Below, piece after piece: positions 13,602 through 19,819 of a stretch of DNA of 19,819 bases; the stretch's first letter is position 1; the number at the start of each line of letters is the position of its first letter. The notes under the pieces are model-generated. The model had not been told where the DNA came from and made no database searches. It worked only from the letters and a program-made list of their open reading frames with translations. A program made the translations under genes and the position numbers. The DNA comes from Oscillospiraceae bacterium (GTDB lineage: Bacteria; Bacillota; Clostridia; Oscillospirales; Oscillospiraceae), in contig JAEDKB010000010.1 in NCBI GenBank assembly GCA_016296045.1, positions 1 through 19,819 of the forward strand, read 5' to 3'.

Positions 13602-14828
13602 TTATTTCTTCTTCTGAAGTTGAGCATTTCTGCTGTAAAGCCGGGCAAGACCGCCCTCACTGGTTTCGCGGAAAGCACGGTTCATGCTTTTGCCGGTCTC
13701 ATACATAGTGCGCACCACCATGTCAAAAGAGATATTTCGCGTGCCGACCAGCATATGGGAAAGGTTGCAGGCGTCAATGGCGCGTTTGGCGGCAACGGCA
13801 TTTCGCTCGATGCAGGGGATCTGCACCAGACCGCAGATGGGATCGCAGGTCAGACCCAGCTGATGCTCCATGGCGATCTCGGCAGCGTATTCCGTTTCCT
13901 CCAGCGTGTGATCCATCAGCTCACTCATGGCCGCAGCTGCCATGCTGGTGGCGGTACCGATCTCGGCCTGACAGCCGCATTCCGCACCGGAAATGGAGGC
14001 GTTGCGGCGAACCAGATTGCCGAACAGACCGCCGACGGCCAGCGCCCGGGCAATTGCGTCGTCGGAAAACTGATATTTTTCCTGCAGGTAATACAGAACT
14101 GCGGGCACAACACCGCAGGATCCACAGGTCGGCGCGGTGACAACTGTGCCGTTATCGGCATTCTGCTCTGCAGCAGCATAGGCGTAGGAGCAGACAAGCT
14201 GCAGCTCACGCACCTGCGGAATATCGAGGTTGTTGCGATGCTCGTAGAGTGTCTTTGCCTTGCGCTCTACCTTCAGTCCGCCGGGCAGAGTGCCGGAGGC
14301 GGCAAGACCTTCTTCAACTTCCGTGCGCATGGTTTTCCATACCGTTTTCAGAAAATCCCAGATTTCTGGACCTTCATTCAGTTCTACATATTCTGACAGC
14401 GAAATGTAGCGCCATTTGCAGAACTGAGCGATCTCCGCAAAGGAGTTTTCCGGATAGACACTCGGAGAGGTGAGCGCCAGCTCGCCGCCGATGGAAATGT
14501 TGCCGCCGCCGACGGATTCGACCCGCAGACGCTTCAGTTCGACATCCTTCCGATAGGCGATAAAATCCAGCGTGTTGGGATGCCTGATATCTTCGGGATC
14601 CTCTTCGGAAAAAACGATCTCGGCAGGAACCGGAGCCAGCGTTTCACGAAGGACCCGATCTGTGCCGTGACCGATACCGGTTTTTGACAGAGAGCCATAG
14701 AGAATGACCTGATAGCGGTCGGCATCCGAAGTCATCTCTTTAAAATATTTTGCGGCGCGTTCCGGTCCCATGGTATGGGAGCTGGAAGGGCCTTTGCCAA
14801 TCTTATAAAGTTCACGAATCGATTTCAT
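13602..14828 (-). CDS. sdaA: L-serine dehydratase, single-chain, iron-sulfur type
   Basis: 408 aa. L-serine ammonia-lyase converts serine to pyruvate and ammonia in the cytosol. The N-terminal half carries the beta-type domain with GPSSSHTMGPERAA (12-25), GTDRVLRETLAP and SVGGGNISIGG. The C-terminal half is the alpha-type catalytic domain with TAPTCGSCGVVPAV (231-244), SGAECGCQAEIGTATSMAAAA (C284, C286) and CDPICGLVQIPCIERN (C328, C332, C339), the last providing the [4Fe-4S] ligands of this oxygen-sensitive family. Somewhat shorter than the Escherichia coli enzyme (about 454 aa) but complete. The ATG at 14828 has GGAGG 6 nt upstream. The 3' end abuts the element's right att core; the coding sequence is not interrupted. 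Confidence 0.95.
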   Translation of the reverse strand: MKSIRELYKIGKGPSSSHTMGPERAAKYFKEMTSDADRYQVILYGSLSKTGIGHGTDRVLRETLAPVPAEIVFSEEDPEDIRHPNTLDFIAYRKDVELKRLRVESVGGGNISIGGELALTSPSVYPENSFAEIAQFCKWRYISLSEYVELNEGPEIWDFLKTVWKTMRTEVEEGLAASGTLPGGLKVERKAKTLYEHRNNLDIPQVRELQLVCSYAYAAAEQNADNGTVVTAPTCGSCGVVPAVLYYLQEKYQFSDDAIARALAVGGLFGNLVRRNASISGAECGCQAEIGTATSMAAAAMSELMDHTLEETEYAAEIAMEHQLGLTCDPICGLVQIPCIERNAVAAKRAIDACNLSHMLVGTRNISFDMVVRTMYETGKSMNRAFRETSEGGLARLYSRNAQLQKKK

Positions 14829-14865
14829 GGAATGCCTCCGTTCTATTCAGGCAAAACTTAACAGC

Positions 14866-14894
14866 ATTATAGCAAAATCCGACCTGAATTACAA
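14866..14894 (-). promoter_or_regulatory. Candidate sdaA promoter (extended -10)
   Basis: On the minus strand, TTGTAA (14894-14889), a 17-bp spacer and a perfect TATAAT (14871-14866) with TGC before it. It lies 38 bp upstream of the sdaA start, so sdaA need not be cotranscribed with the small ORF upstream. Confidence 0.65.
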
Positions 14895-14908
14895 CGGCAG
14901 ACCCGATA

Positions 14909-15076
14909 TTATTTTGCCTTCATACCGGCCAGAGCCTCCAGCGAAAGCTCGCCGGCCAGTTTGAAAAGCGCATCCTGCAGAACCTGCTCAATGCTGATGC
15001 CGGCCGATTGCGCCACACGACGGTAAAACTGCTCTGCGGCCGGATCGAGGGAAAGGGTAAAGACGGACATTTGCAT
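14909..15076 (-). CDS. Small protein, possibly ribbon-helix-helix type
   Basis: A 55-codon frame beginning MQMSVFTLSLDPAAEQFY and continuing AGISIEQVLQDALFKLAGEL. A strand (SVFTLSLD) followed by two helices is the shape of short CopG/RelB-like ribbon-helix-helix proteins. AAGGAAGGA lies 4-12 nt before the ATG at 15076; the in-frame ATG two codons later is an alternative start. Codon use matches its chromosomal neighbours. No toxin-like partner is adjacent (sdaA follows, proS is divergent), so an antitoxin role is not supported. Function unknown. Confidence 0.5.
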   Translation of the reverse strand: MQMSVFTLSLDPAAEQFYRRVAQSAGISIEQVLQDALFKLAGELSLEALAGMKAK

Positions 15077-15126
15077 GCGCTCCTTCCTTGAAGTACTTCA
15101 TTTTATGTGCAGGGGATTGACAGATG

Positions 15127-15135
15127 TGATACAAT
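15127..15135 (+). promoter_or_regulatory. Candidate proS promoter, extended -10
   Basis: TG-A-TACAAT ends 43 bp before the proS start codon. A perfect TTGACA at 15117-15122 is only 7 bp away and therefore cannot serve as its -35; no other -35 is convincing. Confidence 0.45.
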
Positions 15136-15178
15136 ATTAAAACGAAAATGGAACAAATTCCGAAAGGATGTAGTCGAT

Positions 15179-16615
15179 ATGGCGAAAGAGAAAAAAGTTG
15201 AACAGATCACCGACATGGAGGTCGATTTTGCACAGTGGTATACCGACATCTGCCGCAAGGCAGAGCTGGTAGAATATGCATCCGTCAAGGGCTTTACAAT
15301 TCTGCGGCCCTATGGCTATGCTATTTGGGAGAACATGCAGAACATCATGGACGGCATGTTCAAAAAGACCGGACATCAGAATGTGGCGATGCCGGTTTTG
15401 ATTCCGGAAAGCCTGCTGAAAAAGGAAGGCGAGCTGGTCAACGGCTTTGCTCCCGAGGTCGCATGGGTCACCATGGGCGGCAGCGAAAAGCTGGAAGAGC
15501 GTCTGGCTTTCCGTCCGACTTCCGAGACCATGTTCTGCGATCACTGGCACAATGTGCTGCAGTCCTACCGTGATCTGCCCATGCTTTACAATCAGTGGTG
15601 CTCCGTCATCCGCTGGGAAAAGACCACCCGTCCGTTCCTGCGCTCCAGAGAGTTCTGGTGGCAGGAGGGCCACACCATCCATGAGACTGCCGAGGAAGCA
15701 CAGGCAGAGACCGAACAGCAGCTGCGCTGCTATGCGGACTTCTTTGAAAATGTGCTGGCGATCCCTGTGGTTCCCGGCAGAAAGACCGACAAGGAAAAGT
15801 TTGCCGGTGCTGAAGCAACCTACACCGTTGAGTGCATGATGAAAGACCGCAAGGCACTGCAGGGTGCAACCTCTCACTATTTCGGCGACAAGTTCTCCCG
15901 CGCCTATGACGTGACTTTCACCGGCCGCGACAACAAGCTGCAGTATCCGTTCCAGACCTCCTGGGGCTCCACCACCCGTATGATCGGCGCAGTCATCATG
16001 ACCCACGGCGACAACAACGGTCTGGTTCTGCCGCCCAAGGTGGCTCCCATTCAGATCGTGGTTCTGCCCATCGCACAGCACAAGGAAGGCGTCCTGGAAG
16101 CAGCAGCTTCTCTGAAACAGCGTCTGACCGACGCCGGCTGGCGCGTCAAGATGGATGACAGCGACAACTCCATGGGCTGGAAGTGCGCACAGTACGAAAT
16201 GAAGGGCGTTCCGCTTCGCGTCGAATGCGGCCCGCGGGATCTTGAAAACGGTCAGTGCGTGCTGGTTCGCCGCGTGGATGGCGAAAAGGTCACCGTAAAG
16301 CTGGAAGAGCTGGAAACCGCTGCAGCCGAGCAGCTCGAACTGGCGCAGAAGATCATGTACGAGCGTGCGCTCAAGAATATGCAGGACAACACCTACGAAG
16401 CACATTCTCTGGAAGAGGCCAAGCAGCTGCAGCAGGAGCATGGCGGCTTCATCAAGACCATGTGGTGCGAGAGCCTCGAGTGCGAGATGAAGATGAAGGA
16501 AGAGGGCGGAATGTCCTCCCGCTGCATGCCGCTCAAGCAGGAGCATCTCGGTGATACCTGCCCCATCTGTGGCAAGCCTGCCAAGAAGATGATCTACTGG
16601 GGCATCGCTTATTAA
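15179..16615 (+). CDS. proS: Prolyl-tRNA synthetase, short archaeal/eukaryotic type
   Basis: 478 aa. It charges tRNA-Pro with proline. Class II synthetase motifs are visible: RPTSETMF (proline and ATP site), RWEKTTRPFLRSREFWWQEGHT (motif 2) and TSWGSTTRMIGAVIMTHGDNNGLVLPP (motif 3). An anticodon-binding domain begins near PIQIVVLPIAQH, and a C-terminal zinc-type domain holds C-x4-C, a further Cys, CPIC and the family's terminal Tyr (IYWGIAY). The editing insertion of the long bacterial ProRS is absent, as expected for this class, which is common in Clostridia. The ATG at 15179 is chosen because an AAAGGAT lies about 9-10 nt upstream and MAKEKKVEQ is the usual start; the frame opens further up to 15107. 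A terminator follows 9 bp after the stop. Confidence 0.97.
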   Translation: MAKEKKVEQITDMEVDFAQWYTDICRKAELVEYASVKGFTILRPYGYAIWENMQNIMDGMFKKTGHQNVAMPVLIPESLLKKEGELVNGFAPEVAWVTMGGSEKLEERLAFRPTSETMFCDHWHNVLQSYRDLPMLYNQWCSVIRWEKTTRPFLRSREFWWQEGHTIHETAEEAQAETEQQLRCYADFFENVLAIPVVPGRKTDKEKFAGAEATYTVECMMKDRKALQGATSHYFGDKFSRAYDVTFTGRDNKLQYPFQTSWGSTTRMIGAVIMTHGDNNGLVLPPKVAPIQIVVLPIAQHKEGVLEAAASLKQRLTDAGWRVKMDDSDNSMGWKCAQYEMKGVPLRVECGPRDLENGQCVLVRRVDGEKVTVKLEELETAAAEQLELAQKIMYERALKNMQDNTYEAHSLEEAKQLQQEHGGFIKTMWCESLECEMKMKEEGGMSSRCMPLKQEHLGDTCPICGKPAKKMIYWGIAY

Positions 16616-16846
16616 AAACGCAGGACCGCCGTCCGACGGACGGCGGTCTTTAATACGCAGGAACAGGTCCGGTTCTTTACTTCTCGCTTTTTGATTTTTG
16701 TGAGCGTCCTTTTGACGGAAGTAAAGCGTTAGAACATAGTTGATATACTGAGAAACAGAACGGGAATCCCGTTCGGATTCGTCACGAATACGTTCCAAGA
16801 GATCAGCATCGATTGTGATGCTGATTTTTTCTTTTAATGGCTTCAT
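16616..16846 (-). CDS. Ribbon-helix-helix protein without its own stop codon
   Basis: The ATG at 16846 has GAGGTGA 6 nt upstream. Residues 7-45 (KISITIDADLLERIRDES, then RSVSQYINYVLTLYF) form an Arc/MetJ-type ribbon-helix-helix DNA-binding domain. The tail is basic. The frame then runs through the proS terminator stem and on, antisense to the whole of proS, with no stop until 15137 (569 codons). The antisense part is not protein-like. I give only the intergenic portion (77 codons). The original stop was probably lost by mutation or indel, or transcripts end without a stop. It may regulate itself and the divergent 56-aa gene through the repeats at 16869-16909. Confidence 0.6.
16624..16652 (+). 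terminator. proS terminator
   Basis: A GC-rich stem of 11-12 bp (16624-16634 with 16638-16648) has a 3-nt loop, followed by CTTTAAT on the plus strand. On the minus strand a T run also follows after a 6-nt offset, so it may act both ways. The same bases lie inside the reading frame of the opposing ribbon-helix-helix gene. Confidence 0.7.
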
Positions 16847-16860
16847 GGTCGTTCACCTCG

Positions 16861-16889
16861 TTGATAATAGTAGGATAAATGAATACAAA
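16861..16889 (+). promoter_or_regulatory. Candidate promoter for the 56-aa gene
   Basis: TTGATA (16861-16866), 17 bp, then TACAAA (16884-16889). The spacer contains the first of two 11-bp direct repeats, so a repressor bound there would block it. Confidence 0.35.
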
Positions 16890-16909
16890 CTATTGAAAAG
16901 TAGGATAAA
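16869..16909. repeat. Pair of 11-bp direct repeats (operator candidate)
   Basis: AGTAGGATAAA at 16869-16879 and 16899-16909, 30 bp start to start, between the divergent ribbon-helix-helix gene and the 56-aa gene. Ribbon-helix-helix dimers often bind tandem repeats in their own promoters, so self-regulation is plausible. Confidence 0.45.
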
Positions 16910-16934
16910 ATATTACTGCGGAGAAGGCGGTAAT

Positions 16935-17105
16935 ATGGATTATCGGAATTATTACTATCAGTTATTTGCAGCAACGGCAGATGCGGTGGTGCTGTTGGAA
17001 CGAAATCGCCCGCAGCGAGCAAAAGAAGCGCTGATCGCGGCGGAGCAGAAACTGGAAGAAGAGTTGATCAGCGAGGAGGAAGTGGAGGAAGGACAGATGG
17101 CATAG
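16935..17105 (+). CDS. Small acidic protein, function unknown
   Basis: 56 aa starting MDYRNYYYQLFAATADAV, then helical and ending in a strongly acidic tail (EEELISEEEVEEGQ). It looks like a single helical hairpin with no catalytic motif and no membrane segment. The ATG at 16935 has a GGAGAAGGCGG purine-rich stretch before it; the frame is open further upstream to 16815, but those codons overlap the regulatory repeats. Short proteins of this composition occur near ribbon-helix-helix genes in Firmicutes, but I do not recognise a named family. Confidence 0.6.
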   Translation: MDYRNYYYQLFAATADAVVLLERNRPQRAKEALIAAEQKLEEELISEEEVEEGQMA

Positions 17106-17184
17106 AAATGTGTGTGCTCGACAAAATGCCGAATTTCACGCCCAAAAATTAGGGAAAACCATCAAAAATATTCTGAAAAACCTA

Positions 17185-17213
17185 TTGACACCAAGATTGG
17201 ATTATTGTATTAT
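17185..17213 (+). promoter_or_regulatory. Strong promoter of the S10 operon leader
   Basis: A consensus TTGACA (17185-17190), exactly 17 bp, then TATTAT (17208-17213). Transcription should begin near 17220, giving a leader of about 270 nt before rpsJ. Confidence 0.85.
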
Positions 17214-17363
17214 ATACGAGCGCGCGAATGGGTTTTGCAACGCAACCACGCGTGTCAATGCGATGATGCAGGAGATTGCGTCCTGGACGGTAACTTCTGC
17301 GGAGTATGTCCGGTCATCGGGCGGCTGAATGTCACGATACAGCGTATATCGCTGCAGTGAGTG

Positions 17364-17388
17364 AGGCCGACAACGTCGGTCTTTTTTC
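17364..17388 (+). terminator. Terminator / candidate attenuator in the S10 leader
   Basis: An 8-bp stem (17364-17371 with 17375-17382) with a 3-nt loop is followed by TTTTTT. It lies about 145 nt after the predicted transcription start and 100 nt before rpsJ. No second good promoter is evident between it and rpsJ, so it probably attenuates the operon. The alternative is that it ends a separate small RNA of about 165 nt. Confidence 0.6.
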
Positions 17389-17489
17389 ATGGTGCAGAGT
17401 GATACGCACGGCATAGCGTATACGAGACATTCGACCGTACCCAGCGGAACCAAGAAACCTGAGTACGTTATATCAAGGAGGAAAACAAC

Positions 17490-17801
17490 ATGGCAAACCA
17501 GGAAATGATCAGAATCCGCCTGAAGGCTTATGATCATCAACTCATCGATGCAAGTGCAGAGAAGATCGTCGAAACCGCAAAGCGCAACGGCGCTGCAGTT
17601 TCCGGCCCCATCCCCCTGCCCACCAAGAAAGAAGTCGTCACCATCCTTCGCGCTGTTCACAAGTACAAGGATTCCCGTGAGCAGTTTGAGCGCAGAACCC
17701 ACAAGAGACTGATCGATATCCTCAACCCCAACCAGAAGACCGTGGAAGCTCTGATGAGCCTCGATCTTCCCGCTGGTGTTGAGATTGAGATAAAGCTGTG
17801 A
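17490..17801 (+). CDS. rpsJ: 30S ribosomal protein S10 (NusE)
   Basis: 103 aa, the normal length. [24 protein letters not shown], then [39 protein letters not shown] are diagnostic. It is a component of the 30S head and, as NusE, a transcription antitermination partner. The ATG at 17490 has AAGGAGG 8 nt upstream. First gene of the S10 operon; a structured 142-bp gap separates it from rplC. Confidence 0.98.
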   Translation: MANQEMIRIRLKAYDHQLIDASAEKIVETAKRNGAAVSGPIPLPTKKEVVTILRAVHKYKDSREQFERRTHKRLIDILNPNQKTVEALMSLDLPAGVEIEIKL

Positions 17802-17943
17802 TCCTTACTTATTAAGAGTAACATTACAGCAGCCCGCCACGGTTCGTCGATTTAAGAGGACGGACGGGTCATGTTGATGAACCAATGACGGCCCAATGGT
17901 CAAGTTCATCAACCAATAACCTAAAATTAGGAGGAAAAAACAA
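17802..17943 (+). promoter_or_regulatory. Structured rpsJ-rplC intergenic region
   Basis: The 142-nt gap is long for this operon. GTTGATGAAC (17873-17882) pairs perfectly with GTTCATCAAC (17904-17913), with a possible inner TGAC/GTCA extension. The hairpin ends about 20 nt before the rplC AGGAGG. No T tract follows, so it is not a terminator. It may be a translational control element or an RNA processing site. Confidence 0.4.
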
Positions 17944-18675
17944 ATGCAGATGCAGAAAGCAATCATCGGCAAAAAAGTCGGCATGACTCAGATTTTCGAT
18001 GAGAGCGGCAAGGTCATTCCGGTCACTGTTATTGAAGCAGGTCCCTGCGTAGTGACTCAGAAGAAGACCATCGAAAAAGACGGCTATTCCGCCGTACAGC
18101 TGGGCTATGAAGATGTCAAGGAAACCAAGCTCTCCAAGCCGGAAGCTGGCCACCTGAAGAAGGCAGAAGTTGCCCTCAAGAAGCACCTCAAGGAGTTCCG
18201 CGTTGAGAAAGCTGCTGACATGAACGTCGGTGACGAAATCAAGGCAAGCATCTTTGCAGTCGGCGACAAGATCGACATCACCGGCATCAGCAAAGGTAAG
18301 GGCTACGAAGGCCCCGTTAAGCGCTGCGGCGGCCATCGCACTCCGATGACTCACGGCGGCGGCCCGGTCCATCGTCAGGCCGGTTCCATGGGCCCCACAT
18401 CTTCCCCGAGCCGTATCTTCAAAGGCCACAATGGCGCAGGCCAGATGGGCAATGAGCAGGTTACGGTCGAGAACCTCGACGTTGTCAAGGTCGATGATGA
18501 GCTCAACATGATCGTTGTTCGCGGCGCAGTTCCCGGCCCCAAGGGCGGTATCGTCTACCTGAAGAACACTGTCAAGAACTTCAAGGAAAAGGGCGCTGCA
18601 GCAAATGCAAGCATCAACCCGCAGAAGCAGTCGGCTCGTGTCAACCCGCAGAAGGCTTCCGCAAGAACCCGCTAA
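17944..18675 (+). CDS. rplC: 50S ribosomal protein L3
   Basis: 243 aa. AIIGKKVGMTQIFDESGKVIPVTVIEAGPC at the N-terminus and the conserved loop HGGGPVHRQAGSMGPTSSPSRIFKGHNGAGQMG place it in the L3 family, which binds near the peptidyl transferase centre. It is about 30 residues longer than most bacterial L3, with an extra C-terminal tail (INPQKQSARVNPQKASARTR) containing a short internal repeat. The ATG at 17944 has AGGAGG 9 nt upstream; a second in-frame ATG at 17950 gives the more usual MQKAIIGKKVG start. Confidence 0.97.
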   Translation: MQMQKAIIGKKVGMTQIFDESGKVIPVTVIEAGPCVVTQKKTIEKDGYSAVQLGYEDVKETKLSKPEAGHLKKAEVALKKHLKEFRVEKAADMNVGDEIKASIFAVGDKIDITGISKGKGYEGPVKRCGGHRTPMTHGGGPVHRQAGSMGPTSSPSRIFKGHNGAGQMGNEQVTVENLDVVKVDDELNMIVVRGAVPGPKGGIVYLKNTVKNFKEKGAAANASINPQKQSARVNPQKASARTR

Positions 18676-18691
18676 GAGAGGAGAGTAAGAC

Positions 18692-19312
18692 ATGCAGACT
18701 AAGGTATTTGATATGGCTGGTAAGCAGGTCGGCGAGATCGAACTCTCTGATGCTGTTTTCGGCATTGAACCCAATGAAGCTGTTGTTCACGACGTCGTGA
18801 AGAATCATCTGGCCAACTGCCGTCAGGGCACGCAGAGCGCTCTGACCCGTGCAGAGGTCTCCGGCGGCGGCAAGAAGCCGTGGCGCCAGAAGGGCACCGG
18901 CCGTGCTCGTCAGGGCTCTACCCGTGCTCCGCAGTGGACCCACGGCGGCATCGTTTTCGCACCGAAGCCCCGCGATTACAGCTACACCCTGAACAAGAAG
19001 GTTAAGAGACTTGCAATGAAGTCCGTCCTGTCCGCAAAGGCTCAGGAAGAAAACATCGTTGTCATCGACTCCATCAAGATGGATGAGATCAAGACCAAGA
19101 CCTTCAAGAACTTCCTGAATGCAGTAAATGCAAACTGCAAGGCTCTGGTTGTCACCGCTGAGAACGACGAGATCGTTGTCAAGAGTGCTGCCAACATCCC
19201 CAGCGTGCTTGTCACTTTTGCAAACCTCATCAACGTTTACGACATCCTCAATGCGAAGAAGCTCGTCGTTGACAAGGCTGCACTTGCAAAGATTGAGGAG
19301 GTGTTCGCATAA
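18692..19312 (+). CDS. rplD: 50S ribosomal protein L4
   Basis: 206 aa, the normal length. Family hallmarks are [20 protein letters not shown], then [34 protein letters not shown], the extended loop that lines the ribosome exit tunnel. In Escherichia coli L4 also represses its own operon; whether that applies here is unknown. It starts 16 bp after rplC with GAGGAGAG upstream, and its stop overlaps the rplW start by 1 nt (TAATG). Confidence 0.97.
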   Translation: MQTKVFDMAGKQVGEIELSDAVFGIEPNEAVVHDVVKNHLANCRQGTQSALTRAEVSGGGKKPWRQKGTGRARQGSTRAPQWTHGGIVFAPKPRDYSYTLNKKVKRLAMKSVLSAKAQEENIVVIDSIKMDEIKTKTFKNFLNAVNANCKALVVTAENDEIVVKSAANIPSVLVTFANLINVYDILNAKKLVVDKAALAKIEEVFA

Positions 19313-19608
19313 TGAAGACCGCTTACGATATCATCATTAAGCCCGTCATCACCGAACAGTCCATGGAAGCTACCGAAGAAAAGAAGTACGTCTTCCAGGT
19401 CGCTATCGATGCCAACAAGATCGAGATCAAGAAGGCAATCGAAGAGATCTTCGGTGTCAAGGTCGAAAAAGTCAACACCATCCGTATGGACGGCAAACAG
19501 AAGCGCCAGGGCGCTGCTCCGGCTGGCCGCCGCGCCAACTGGAAGAAGGCTATGGTCAAGCTGACTGCCGATTCCAAGACCATCGAGTTCTTCGAAGGCA
19601 TGGTCTAA
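19312..19608 (+). CDS. rplW: 50S ribosomal protein L23
   Basis: 98 aa. [27 protein letters not shown], then [22 protein letters not shown] are typical. It sits at the exit tunnel mouth and docks trigger factor and SRP. The start overlaps the rplD stop by 1 nt, indicating coupled translation; GAGGAGG lies about 8-9 nt upstream inside rplD. Confidence 0.97.
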   Translation: MKTAYDIIIKPVITEQSMEATEEKKYVFQVAIDANKIEIKKAIEEIFGVKVEKVNTIRMDGKQKRQGAAPAGRRANWKKAMVKLTADSKTIEFFEGMV

Positions 19609-19635
19609 TAAATCTTTTAAGGAGTGTAACGCAAT

Positions 19636-19819
19636 ATGGCGATCAAATCTTTTAAGCCGTATACCCCGTCCAGAAGAAACATGACTGTTTCTGCTTTCGA
19701 CGGCGTAGACAAAAAGGCAAAGCCCGAGCGCAGCCTTCTTGAGACCGTCAAGAAGAACGCCGGCCGCAACAGCTACGGCAGAATCACCGTCCGTCATCGC
19801 GGCGGCGGCAACAAGAGAA
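19636..19819 (+). CDS. rplB: 50S ribosomal protein L2, 5' part only
   Basis: The first 61 codons ([19 protein letters not shown], later [18 protein letters not shown]) are those of L2, a core 23S rRNA-binding protein. AAGGAGTG precedes the ATG by about 10 nt, 27 bp after rplW. The gene runs off the window edge, so completeness cannot be judged. Confidence 0.96.
   Translation, partial: MAIKSFKPYTPSRRNMTVSAFDGVDKKAKPERSLLETVKKNAGRNSYGRITVRHRGGGNKR

Larger units (their letters stand above)
17106..17489 (+). other. S10 operon upstream and leader region
   Basis: It holds the strong promoter and the terminator hairpin. In between, a plus-strand frame ending at 17360 encodes a Cys-rich stretch (ACQCDDAGDCVLDG, then FCGVCPVIG) with codon use like a real gene, but no start with a ribosome binding site is visible. 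After the terminator, short inverted repeats (ATACGC/GCGTAT near 17402-17423) suggest further RNA structure. The rpsJ ribosome binding site AAGGAGG follows. No known riboswitch class was recognised. Confidence 0.5.

Noticed and set aside
13620..14396. 258-codon plus-strand frame
   Set aside because: Antisense to sdaA, which has all family motifs and a good start; no ribosome binding site for this frame.
15117..15135. TTGACA and TACAAT as a proS promoter pair
   Set aside because: Spacing is 7 bp; only the extended -10 reading of TACAAT is retained.
15137..16846. 569-codon minus-strand frame read as one large protein
   Set aside because: Beyond the first 77 codons or so it is an exact antisense shadow of proS, a conserved gene with strong codon bias; its composition is not protein-like. 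Only the RHH start is kept.
17869..18774. 301-codon minus-strand frame over rplC
   Set aside because: Shadow of L3, caused by C-ending codon bias that removes antisense stops.
1..19819. CRISPR array, tRNA or rRNA genes
   Set aside because: No regularly spaced repeats of CRISPR size and no tRNA cloverleaf or rRNA sequence was noticed on either strand by eye.

Overview
The window looks like chromosome from a low-to-moderate GC anaerobic Firmicute, most likely a gut Clostridia/Oscillospiraceae-type bacterium. The grounds are the short (archaeal-type) prolyl-tRNA synthetase, an oxygen-sensitive iron-sulfur L-serine dehydratase, several Fe-S/radical-SAM proteins, strong AGGAGG ribosome binding sites and a Tn916-type integrase with MobC and replication-initiator companions typical of gut Firmicute elements. 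Genus cannot be fixed from the sequence alone.

Layout. Positions 1-589 carry no convincing gene, but they end in a terminator hairpin and a pair of recombinase arm-type sites that look like the right end of a second, related element. Positions 590-13585 are interpreted as an integrated element. It is bounded by an 18-bp direct repeat (590-607 and 13568-13585), with the integrase just inside the left copy and the right copy 17 bp past the sdaA stop codon. Its left third is a mobility module on the minus strand: int, an Xis-like gene, mobC, a replication-initiator-like HTH protein and a small Cys-rich protein. No relaxase is visible. A degraded zone follows (about 4000-5450) with a strong minus-strand terminator, an unrecognised gene fragment and a LysR regulator that has lost its DNA-binding half.

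The cargo (5475-13237) is an AT-rich, tightly packed minus-strand cluster with a divergent AraC-family regulator. It encodes a complete TRAP transporter (DctP lipoprotein, DctQ, DctM), a GNAT acetyltransferase, a QueG/reductive-dehalogenase-like Fe-S protein, a U32-like TIM-barrel protein with a C-terminal cysteine cluster, and a radical SAM/SPASM protein whose C-terminus resembles tungsten-oxidoreductase maturases. The three Fe-S genes nearly touch (2 bp and 0 bp gaps). The likely reading is that AraC senses an organic acid, the TRAP system imports it, and the enzymes modify it or mature an enzyme that does. The substrate and chemistry are unknown. This cluster is the best candidate for an undescribed system in the window.

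Positions 13602-19819 are housekeeping chromosome with C-ending codon preference: sdaA (minus), a 55-codon ORF, proS (plus), a ribbon-helix-helix gene facing proS with no stop codon of its own, a 56-aa ORF, then the S10 ribosomal protein operon rpsJ-rplC-rplD-rplW-rplB (rplB cut by the window edge). The S10 operon is preceded by a near-consensus promoter, a long leader and an intrinsic terminator that may be an attenuator.
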